A stretch of 64,000 nt of DNA. Source: Notolepis coatsorum. Taxonomy: Eukaryota; Chordata; Actinopteri; Aulopiformes; Paralepididae. How positions within the stretch are numbered: the first letter of the stretch is position 1; each line of letters opens with the position of its first letter. The stretch is taken from the NCBI GenBank assembly GCA_963971535.1, contig OZ020599.1, positions 92,560,282 through 92,624,281 of the forward strand. The letters run 5' to 3'. The notes under the pieces are model-generated. The model searched no databases and had not been told where the DNA came from. It worked only from the letters and a program-made list of their open reading frames with translations. Shown piece after piece: positions 13,001 through 25,000 of the stretch. The position numbers and the translations under genes were made by a program.

Positions 13001-16000
13001 GTTTGTCTTGCTGTGTGCTTTCTGTTTCCTAGTGGGCATCTACAGTATCTGGTTCTATGATAAGAAGGACTGCCAGCGCATCGCCCAGCTCATGGTCAAG
13101 TAAGTCACCGGATGATTTGTGTGTCTTTGTGTCTTTCCTGCCGGTCCGCCGATGAGTCATCATCATCACCACAAGCACCGTCCACGAGCCGTAAGTGTTC
13201 ACCCTTTGTCTCTCTCCACAGCATAGTGAAACAGGAAGCAGACCACGCTCAGAGGGACTCGCCGGAGAGGGTGGTGTCGGGGAGGACCAATGGCATTGCA
13301 GAGCCACGCCCCATCGACATCCTGGAGCTCCTCAGCAAAGCCAAGGAGGAGTACCAGAGAGTGAGTAGGACACACACACACACACATATTATTTGCATTA
13401 CTTTACAGGACATTCCATTGCATTAAAGGATCATTCCAGTTAGTGTCAACCTAGATCTTGTATTTATTTGTTTAAAAGGTCAATTAACACTTTCAGAGCC
13501 ACCAGGGGGTGTCGTACTTACCTGGCTGAATGCCAGCACCCACTTCAATGATAGCGTTGTGAACGCATAATCTCTGTCTTAAATTATGGCTTATGTGTCT
13601 AATCTGCCCGTCGCTTATCAATGACTTGTTTGCAGTCAACATTGTCGAAATGGATTGTTTTTGAATCGCTTCATTTCCGTTTTATAGCATTTTGAAAAGC
13701 CCTCGTTTTTCAGGAAAATATAAAGATTCTGTGATAAACAGCATTTACTGGAATATTCGGGCATACACAAAAACGTTGTCATTTTTCGGCCTATTTATGA
13801 ATCGTTTTCAAATAAACGCTAGATTATCGATAGTATATGTGTACTTATGCACGCTATAGAAGCGGGCTGAAATATCGATTCTCTCATTTCCTGATCAGCG
13901 GCACACACACACACATGTGGGACACGTTGATATATCTGTGAAAAAAGCTCTGATTATCCCAAGACTGGTAAAATAGATTCCTTACCTCAGATCAGATGTT
14001 ATCCAAAAAGATTATTCCAATTCCTGATCGCCATTCCAAATATCGATCGCGTTTATTGATTCAGTGCTGGAAATACATAATCCACGCTGTTCTGGGGTCG
14101 GCAATCAACTTGGGTCTCTTCAGTTGGCTTGACGGAAAAGTTAAATGAGGAAACTGGCCCGCCTAAACTAATGGGGTGCAGTTACACAGGGAGAGACGAT
14201 AGTGGGCGGTATCTTCCCAATTGAGCTCAGAGAGACTCTGCAGCACTAACCTGAGGCTCGATTGATGAAATATGAATTCAAATCGCCAATAAAAAAAAAA
14301 ATACGACAAACAAACGCTATATAGCGTTGGTGGCATTCATAGGTCGGCATGAACTAACGACAAAACGTGTCGCTGGCATCCAAAGTGTTAAGAACCAATT
14401 CTTATTTACAATGACGGCCTGGCGAGAGGACAACAGCTCCCCTTGAAGGGTAACAGGGAAAGGGGACAACATCTTTTATAAAGAGACAGATGATGCATAC
14501 ATCACAGAGATAAGGCAAATAATTAAAACACACATCAAACAAACAACCAAATAGAATTACAATGTATGTAATACATGAAGCAGAACAGTCAAATTACAGT
14601 TAAAAGGCAGTTGCAGGTGAAAAACTATACGATAGACTAGTAGTGAGGGGAGTCAATTTGTCCATTTTCCAAAGTATTTTGCATTTTGTTCCAACTGCTG
14701 GGAGCAGTAAATTGAGGATTGAAGTGTTAACACAGGGAACCTCTAGCGAGATATGGTGAGCAGCTCTGGTGTTACAGGGAGTAGATGACAATTTTAACGA
14801 GGGATCATATAAGGAGGGATCAGACCAACCAAGGAAGTGATCGATTCCGAACAAAATGAGTTGTGCTTTTCCTGGGCACTCAAGTTGGCCACAGCTCTCT
14901 TGGCACATAGGGTTGCCATGGTGATGTGGAATTTCCCATGACTAATAAACTCATGACAATATCGGTATTAACCGGTGACCCCAGACATTTTACAAAGCGA
15001 CGCTTGGTATCTGTAAAGCGCTTACCGTACTTTGATCTTACAACGTTATGTGGCTAATATTCATACTGTCCGTCTTAAGTCTGTTTTTAATTCATTTTCA
15101 ACGACTAGTATCCATTTGTTGGACAGACATGGTTGATGTTAGGTTCTAATTTATTTTTTTAAACAACGGACGGAGTAATACCATCCGTCACATTTCTATC
15201 GGTTCATTGACCAATGTAGCTGCAGCCTTATTAAGCGCATCGCGCAAACACACTGTTGCTGATCTGGACTGGTTCTCTGAGCTCCTCTCCAGTCAAACAT
15301 ACGGTTGCTGGTCTGGACTGGTCCTCTGAGCTCCTCTCCAGTCAAACATACTGTTGCTGGTCTGGACTGGTCCTCTGAGCTCCTCTCCAGTCAAACATAC
15401 TGTTGCTGGTCTGGACTGGTCCTCTGAGCTCCTCTCCAGTCAAACATACTGTTGCTGGTCTGGACTGGTCCTCTGAGCTCCTCTCCAGTCAAACATACTG
15501 TTGCTGGTCTGGACTGGTCCTCTGAGCTCCTCTCCAGTCAAACATATTGTTGCTGGTCTGGACTGGTCCTCTGAGCTCCTCTCCAGTCAAACATACTGTT
15601 GCTGGTCTGGACTGGTCCTCTGAGCTCCTCTCCAGTCAAACATACGGTTGCCGGTCTGGACTGGTCCTCTGAGCTCCTCTCCAGTCGAGCTTTCACTGCT
15701 GCAGGATTTAATCCGAAATATTTCCGAATCCTCCGCGATCATTGTGTAACATGTCGTGTCGCCAGTCTAGAGCTTCTTTCTCTCCTTCAGGTGAAGTTAA
15801 AACTAAGTGAAAGTGAAACCTAAAAATAGCTCCTGTCCAGTGTCCACACGTTGTCGGATATACATGCTTGATAACACGTTTAGCACCCTTAACCTTAGCG
15901 CTACTGAAATCGGTTCACACATTTGAACCGATAACCGGTACCAGACCAGTACCATTTCCTGGAATTCGGTATCGGTACCCAATGGGAGTTCGATACTTAA

Positions 16001-19000
16001 CTCTCTCTGTAATAACGAAAAATATTATTTCAGTTGTAATTTTTTCAAATGTATTTAGAACATTTTGTAATTTATTGTTGTAATACACCATGCTCACATC
16101 GCAGCGACAACCAGAACCTGCAGATTCCTCCTGAGCAACGTCAGAAGGATACGCCCCTTCCTGACAAAAGAAGCCACCCAACTCCTCGTCCAATCAACAG
16201 TCATCTCCCGCCTCGACTACTGCAACGCACTGCTAGCTGGCCTCCCGGCCACTGCCACCAAGCCTCTTCAACTCATTCAAAATGCAGCGGCCCGCCTGAT
16301 CTCAAACCTACCGAAGTCAGCCCATGTCACCCCACTTCTTAGGGACCTGCACTGGCTCCCCATTGCTGCACGTATCCGCTTCAAGGCCCTCGACCTAGCA
16401 TACCGTGCGGCAAAGGGAACTGCTCCCGCCTACCTCCGGTCAATGGTCTCTAACTACACACCCTCAAGACCCCTACGCTCTGCGTCTTCTGGCCGCCTCA
16501 GATCTACTCCTATCCAAGCTCCCGGAGGGTCATCAAAGAGAAGCCGCCTATTCTCAGTCCTTGCCCCACAATGGTGGAATGAACTACCCATCCCAGTTAG
16601 GACAGCCGAATCCCGTCCAATCTTTCGCCGTCGACTAAAGACTCACTTCTTCAACCATTATCTGAAATGATTAAAAAAAAAAAAAAAAAATCTAACCCCG
16701 ACTAACCTTAATGTCATGCACTTGTCCTAATAAACTAACCTACACTGTAACACGCAACACTTTGATGAACATTGTTACTCAGCTGATAGAGTTATACCCT
16801 TCTTGCTGTCTTGTCGCACAGAACTTGTAAGTCGCTTTGGATAAAAGCGTCAGCTAAATGACTAAATGTAAATGTAAATGTACACCACACAAAATAAATG
16901 GCATGATCATGTATTATGTTTGTAAATATTTAAATATCAACATTATCTGGTCAGGACAGCAATACATATACATTATTTGTGGAAAAGGCTCCCTCTTGTC
17001 TAGTGTATTACACTCTTACACTAAACATGTAAAGGTACTGAAACCTGGTACTGATTGATTGAGTTTGGTACCCAACCCTATTAGGGGAACTAGTGATGCA
17101 CCGATGTGAAAATTGTGGCCGATACCGATATTAATATTGCTGTTCTGGCCGATACCGATATTTACCGATGTCGATATCTCTGTATAGAAAACACTTTTTT
17201 ATGATAATCAAATAAAGAGCTATTTTCCAAAACGTTTTTTCTTTTCTTTTTTTTTATAACTTTTGTAACTTATTTTCAGAAATGACTGATATTTTGAAAC
17301 TATTTAAGGCCAAAACATGTTAATTTTTTTTTTAATTTAAAAAAAAAATAATATCGACCCTATCTTGATATCGGACCGATGCCGATGTGTAAAAAAAACA
17401 AGATCCAAGATATTATATCGGCGGCCGATATATCGTGCATCACTAGTAGGAACTCATCTGTATGATGCCAGACCATAGAGAAACTGTGGTAATTGCCCAT
17501 GGCTTCTGTGACCACAGACACACACGCACATCTGAGATACGAGGTTTGCTGAATCCTGGATGATTTAAATTCTCTGTGTGTGTGTGTGGGCACATAGATT
17601 TCCCCGCACTTTTATATCACTCTAAATCCCTCGCTGTCATTCCTGTTTCTGTGTGCGTCCGTGTCTTCCAGATCCAGACGGGTGAAACGGACATGTCCGT
17701 TATTACAGAGCCAAGTGTGAACCCTGCCGTTGACACCGCTGATCACACTCGAAGCACTCCACAACCTGAGAAGGTACAGACACACATTCACTGAGGCCAC
17801 TTTTGGGGGACATTGCATCAACATTAGGGGTGTAACAATGCATCGATGCATCGCAATTAGGGGTGTAACGTTACGCGTATCCGTACTGTACCGCCTCAAT
17901 GTGGTCTTCCGGTACAGTACGTGCAACGATTGCAACGGTACGGAACCTTTTTTTGCTGAACTTAAATCTCCCGTCCCAAATATAACGTGCACAACTAACC
18001 GGATGTTGTTTGTTCATCCCACGCAGCACGCAGCCACGCTGAGCGATAGCTGTAATTCAGCATAGCATGTTAGCCTTAGTATGGCGGGTGCAATACTAAC
18101 TGACAAGCCAGAGCTAGAAGATGCTCTCACAACATTCAAGTCTCCCGTTTGGGATAATTTCGGATTCCCAGTTAACTACAGCAATGGACAAAGACAGGTG
18201 GATCGCACTAAAGCTACGTGCCGGCATTGTTCAACTGAGATCGGGTATGTCGCTGGCAGTACGTCGAACTTTATCACGCATTTGAAACGGCATCACCCAA
18301 ATGTGAATATCACTGGTACAAGGAAGAAACAGACCCTAGTGCAGTGGTCGGCAACCTGCGGCCTCGAGGCCGCATGCGGCTCTTTAGCCAATCAGCTGCG
18401 GCTCCTTGGCCCAATCTTTTTTTTTTTTTCTTTTTGGATATCGATGTCATACTGTGACACTGAAATGAAAAAATATTTCATCAACTAAGATATTTAGTCA
18501 ACAAAAGGCTTACCTGTATGCCTGATATGTGGTGTGAAATTTGCGAACAACGATAAAATGTACTTTTTATTTTATAGATTTTCCACAAATAAGGGAAGGA
18601 CTCTAATAGAGCTGCATAGTTCAGGGTTTTATTTCAAAGTAGGTTTACAGATGCAAGTGTTTTTTCTCCTTTTCTGTGTTTTATTTCAAAGTAGGTCTAC
18701 AGTATCGATCCTAAGGTGACTATTCAACTGCATCGATTTGAAAATGTTAGAATAGATTTTTATTTTCTTTTTAATTTATTTTCTTTTTTTTTAACAATTG
18801 TTTTTTTTATAGGTCGATTTTTTTATTGAACTATAGTCCATTCATGCTGACTGAATCAGTTCCCGCAGCCACATTTGTGTATTCAACATTTTGGGGGAAT
18901 TAACTGATCGAAGATTTATCTCATCAAATCTAATCGAATTGTGGTCATTAAGAGATTTCTTGATGCATTGAATCGTTACCTGAAGAATCGTAATCAAAAC

Positions 19001-22000
19001 GTTATGGGGTCAAATATTTACACCCCTAATCATTTTACATTTACATTTAGCTGACGCTTTTATCCAAAGCGACTTACAAGTTCTGTACGACAACCACTCA
19101 ACATTGTCAAGTCAATTTTATTTATATAGCACATTTCTAAGCAGCGACAGCTGGCACCAAAGTGCTTCACAGGCAGGTTGATAAAAGACAAAAATAATAC
19201 GATGCAAGATATAAAATTAAAAACACAGTAAAACAATGAATGTAATAAAAACAGGTAGGACACAGTAAAGCAAAGAAGATAAAAAAGGGGCCAGGGTCTA
19301 GTGGTGGCCCCTATTTTGAAGGGGAGGCTGTTCCACAGTCCAGGCGCTGCGGCCGAGAAGGCTCGGTCTCCCCTAGTCTTGAGCCTAGTTCTAGGCACCA
19401 CCAATAGCGGGTCCCAATTGGAAAAGCTGTCCCCCCCCCAAACTGGTGTTTAGTCTCAAATGTGTTTAGGCTAAGTCAGAAACACACATTTTAAGTGTGC
19501 AAGTGGGTAGTAGATGATCTATTCCTGAACACTAATGTATCCTACCAGACCTTTCTCCTGCACTGGTGCCGCACTGAACATAGTTCGTCAAAGTCTGGGC
19601 CAGTGAGACTAGGATTTTCTATGGTTACAACAGGTCTGGGCCATGTGTTCTGGCTGAGATTTAACAGAATCTTACTAGGAATCTGGCCCTTTTCCATGGC
19701 AGGCCTGCAACCTTACCGCAAGTTTATGAACATGTCCTCCGAAGTACAGCCAAGGACATTAAAGTTTCCTTCCAGATGAAAGACAAACGGGGGACAGAGG
19801 GTCACAGTGAGTCTCCGCAGCACGTACTATGTTTCCAACTTATCATTACGTGACACACGGCCACAGATATAGACGTGTCAGGTAGTGAAGGAGTACCTTT
19901 CCATGGTGGGGGACGCTAAGTGGCTAGATGCTGAGCACACCGCTGTCCTCAACTGAGTAATATTTCCCCTACATTAATTTAATTTGTTTTTGAACAAAGC
20001 CTGCAGTGGACTGAGTATATTATTTTTGGGTATATAATTTTTTTGTTTAATTTTTTCTTTATTATTATTATTATTTCTATTGAACGAGAGAGGACAGCCA
20101 GGACCAGTGGTGAGTCATATTTGAGTGTTACTATTATTTATCTGTGTTGTTTCAAGGTGTAAATTGTAGGCTTACTGACAGCGGGTTGTTCCCCACTATA
20201 GCCAGCCCTTCCAGCGTCTGTGAGGGGCAGTTGTTATAATGGAAACTCTTTCCTCTTCTCCAGAGCTCCCATACTGGTGTGAAACAGATCACTGTTGAGG
20301 AGCTGTTTGGAACCTCTCTCCCCAAGGACCCCTCTCTGCCTGCCATGCCCACGCAGAGCGCCTCAAACCCGCCCAGTGACCATTCCAACCCCGGCCCCTC
20401 CGCTGCCGCCTACCTCCAGGGCAAGCCCTACACCCCTCCGGCCCCCCTGGATCCTCTCCTGCCCCCGCATCTCACGGCCTCGGACCCCGGGACCAACCAC
20501 CGCCACCTGGCCCCCGGCCTGCTCCCTGCGCCGGCCTGCTACGCCCTCCACCCCAGCCCCGTGTTCCAGGCGGTAGGCCTGAGCTCGGACCCCCAGCCCC
20601 GGTGCTCGGTCTCCCCGCTCATGCTGCCTCCGGCCGGGGTAGAGCCCCGGGCGCCTCTGCCGTCGGCCACCGCGGCTTACCTGGGACAGGAGATACTGAG
20701 CTCGCTCAAACCGGGCGTGAACTCTGACCTGCACAAGCCCACCCTCGCTCCCAACTTCCTGCCCAGCGCTTTGGTCCCGCCCCAGAGCTTTGGGGGGCCA
20801 ATGGGAAAGTCTCTTCTCCAGCAGGGGAAGGAGGTGTGTGTGTTCTCTCAGCCTTCAAACCTGGTCAGACCAATGCCTGTGAGTTCAACCATTCTTAATG
20901 AATCGCTAGCTTCTACTAGTCTGTTGTAGAGTCTATTATTAATAATCTCTCTCTAACCCTTGTCCTCTTGTTCTTGCTCTCTCTCTCTCTAACCCTTGTT
21001 CTCTCTCGATCTAACCCTTGTTCTCTCTCTCTAACCCGTGTCCTCTTGTTCTCTATCTCTTGTTATCTCTCTCTAACCCTTGTTCTCTCTCTCTCCAACC
21101 CTTGTTCTCTCTCTCTATAACCCTTGTTCTCTCTCTAACCCCTGTTCTCTCTATCTCTCTCTAACCCTTGTTCTCTCTCTAACCCTTGTCCTCTTGTTCT
21201 CTCTCTCTAACCCTTGTTCTCTCTCTAACCATTGTCCTCTCTTGTTCTCTCTCTCTAACTCTTGTTCTTGCTCTCTCTAACCCTTGTTCTCTCTCTAACC
21301 CTTGTCCTCTTGTTCTCTTTCTCTCAAACCCATGTCCTCTCTTGTTCTCTCTCTAACCCTTGTCTTCTCTTGTTCTTGCTCTCTCCCTGCTTGTCTCTAC
21401 ATCCTTTCACCCCCCCTCCAGGCTGTCCCTATGAGTGCAGGTATTGGTGTACATGGGGTGGGGGCTCCTAGAGGCGTGTCGGGGGTGGACCTGTCTGGGC
21501 TACTTTCCCCCAGCGCCTTCCAGCATTCCGTTGCCAAGGGAACAGTAGAACTGCCCAGGAACCTGGCGACCTCATCATCAGCAGCCCCTCCTCCCCCCTC
21601 CTCTCCTCCCTCTGCCTCTACAAGGGGGGGTGATGCCTCACACACATGTAGCAAGACTCAGCTGCAAGACACACTCATACACCTCATCAAGGTACACACA
21701 CACACACGCACACGCACACACACACACACACACGTTGAACTGTTGTCTCTTTTGGGGGGGAAACACACACATCTATACAGTACATATTAGGGCTGTCCCC
21801 GACTAAGGATTTGGATAGTCGACTTTGATTGGCCGAAAAAAAAGTATACTTTTTATTTTATTTCTTTTTTTTATCATTCCATTTGGGCTGTGGGGGTGCT
21901 TAATGTCTGAAGGAGTCGACGGAAGGTTTCTTGTCCTCGGCAAAAGCATGCAATTGGTCCACTGATGAGTAGGGTTGGGCACCGAGAACCGGTTCTAATA

Positions 22001-25000
22001 GGAACCGGTTCCTAACTTCCGGTTCTGGAACCGGAAGTAACATATTTGCATTTAGATTCTTAACCCTTTATTCGCCAAGGACGAGTTTCCACGTCATTCT
22101 CCGCCATGGCGTCTTTGAGATCAATATTTCAAAAATCTGTGATGGCAATCATATTTTACCCACGGAGTCTTGAGATCTCCTGTTGATCTCCTCTCAACTC
22201 TCCAACGGTTCAAGAGCGCCATCTGGTGGCCGATCTGCGGATCGCCCAAACAGGAAGTGACGCGCCGGAAGTGGTGCTCGCCCATATTTCGTCCGGGCAC
22301 TCGCCATCGTTAGCAGGACTCCATCTTGATACACTGGACATCGATCGGTTGCAAATAACTCGATAAACAACATGATTTGGACGTATATATTATTATACAA
22401 CCTGGAAATGGATTGCATATATCAACATCCCATAATCGAGAACTTTCTGCTCCACGCGGACCACCCAACGGTCAGAGGAAGCTGCGGTAAGTTTTAGCGT
22501 GTTTGAATAATATGATCGATAAAAACATTTATACTTTAGACCGTATTTTAGTATGAATATGTGAATGAAAAAGTAGAACGTTGCTACATCCTAAACGATG
22601 GATACTTGAGGTTGAATGGGCCATAGTAATGTCAATTTAGCAATACAATTTAAAAAGTTATAGCCCTGCAAAGAAGGGGAACATCTCCATAGACAAATAG
22701 AGCTGGCAGAGGACGGTATAAGGTCGCTTTCACACAGGGGCTGTTTGGTCCGGACTATCGGACCAGAATTCGATAGTCCGGTTTTTCGGGTTTGTGTGAA
22801 TGCGCGTCGAACTCGGTCCGCGGACCAAACACACAAACTCTGGTCCGACCAAAAGCATAGGTCTCGGTTCGCTTCATCGGACCAAATATAGGAAGTGCTT
22901 ATTATTACCACTGCTCGCAGCATTCACTGCAAAACAAGCACACTGCATCTATCTCTCTATCTATCTATATATCTAACTGTGCATCTTGGGAAGAAGGAAG
23001 AAAAAACGCGGCTTATTATATTATTACAGAGGCGAACAGCATTCACTGCAAAACAAGCACACTGTACACATATGGGCAGAAGACCAAATAAAACAGCTAC
23101 TTGTGGGCACTCATAAAAACAACGTGGTGTACAAGTTGTTTAGCGAGAGGATGGTGGTAATGGGCTTCAATAGAACAATGGATCAATGCCACGTCAAAAC
23201 TCGCCTCCGCTGATCTGGAGGGCTCGCAGTCCACACACACACGCACACGCACACACACAGGCTCGCAGCCACACACACACATTTCCACTGTCCAATAGAT
23301 GAGCGCCCTTTTCGACCGCGTGACATTGTTCAGAAAGTTCGGTGCGCCTCACAAATTGCTATGTGAACGCAGACAAACCAAATGAAGAATGCAACAATGT
23401 TGCAACTTCACCACCAGAACCGCACGAGTCCACCAAAACTATATGTGAAAGCGACCTAAGGATGGATATAAGTGTGGCAGAGAAAGGGTTAATTTCGATT
23501 CTTAAAAAAAAAAGAAAAATAGTTACAGTAGAGCAACCAAATTAAACTGTATCAAGTCAACTGACAATGTGAATAGTATGGAAACAAATTAAAGATAAAA
23601 AAAAAAAAAAAAATCATCTCCTGCGAAATAAGCTGTGACCTGTTTTGACCTGCACCTCAAATACCGTAATTCCTCTAATAGTAACCGGGTCTCAAATACA
23701 AGCCGGGTCTCTATTAATGGCCATTAATAGAGACCCGGCTTGTATTTGAGACCCGGGTGCGCTCTTGAGCTAAGCAATTATAAGCCGGCCTCCTAATACA
23801 AGCCGGGTTACTAATATACTGAGCTGCATACCAGCGTTTCCGTTAGCCAGTAATTACCGGTATTTGACCGGCAAAATCTGTTGAAGTCCGACATATTTAA
23901 TCTCTCCGGTCATAGTGTCCGGTGAAAATAGTTCCCTCTGGGCACAGTTTGATTATTTGAATTGTATTTGGATGGGCTGGAGTTGGGTGGCCTATGCGAT
24001 GAACGAAACAATCATTGCGTTTGTTGTCGTTGCTTCGCTCAGCGAGAGCTTGCTGCTGGATTTGCGGAAGGCATGCAGCTGCAGACCCACAGAACCCACC
24101 AGCTTTGCTGGCACAGTGCGGTCCCCAGACCTGGAAAGCTGCTCTGCGGGTCTGCAGCTGGATGCTTCTTGCAAACTAACTGCGGCCGGCTCGCGCTGAT
24201 AACAGCTTTCATTGTTGGACCGGCTGCTTGGTGGAGCAACGATGAAACGAATGTAATGAATCGTTCGTCGCATCATCCATGGGCTATTTAATTTTGGCCT
24301 GTTTTGGTACGGTTCGGGTGGTCAAGTTGTGCTTGGAGGGAGTTGTTTTCACCGGACATTATGACCAGCACCAAGTCGTTGGGAGGTGGAGATATACATC
24401 ACGCAAACCCACGATAATGTTGCCGTCTCTCTCTGCAAAATTTCTCAGTTCTTCGCTTGATATAATTAATACAAATGTCCAATATAACGGAATTTGTTAG
24501 CTCATAAAAATGTGATTATAACAGACTGCGGTTTAGTGTCGGACCGACTGCCCACATACGCGGTCTATTTTATTTCAAGTCAGCAGCAGCACGGAGTATC
24601 GAGGGACTTATTTTATTTGGAATATATTAATGACTGTATACGCAAAAGTAGCCTCGTTTTAAGTAATAATATTATAAATCTACATGCCTTGAGGATGACA
24701 TTCTTTATATAGCCTGCCTATCAATTGTTTTAAAGCTCAATAAACTATGACCGGAATTAATCTCATTTGTCCGGTAGATTGAAATCTTGCAGGTCACGGA
24801 GACCGGCAACAATTTTTTCTAACGGAAACCCTGCTGCATACTGAGCTAGTTACTTGATTTCACTTTGAAAACGTTGAAATGACCAGTGACCACCTGTAAT
24901 TGCACTGTTTACTATTTCATACAGTACTTGGTTTCAATAAATGAACCCAGTACATTTTACTGGGTTCAAACTGACACAAAATGTTGATTTATTCATTATG

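Noticed and set aside
17825..19028. A domesticated BED-finger gene
   Set aside because: The frame is interrupted by another repeat at 18342 and lies between hAT ends in a dcp1a intron; best read as a dead transposase fragment.
20363..20734. Minus-strand ORF of 123 codons
   Set aside because: Shadow of the GC-rich dcp1a exon 20264-20878.
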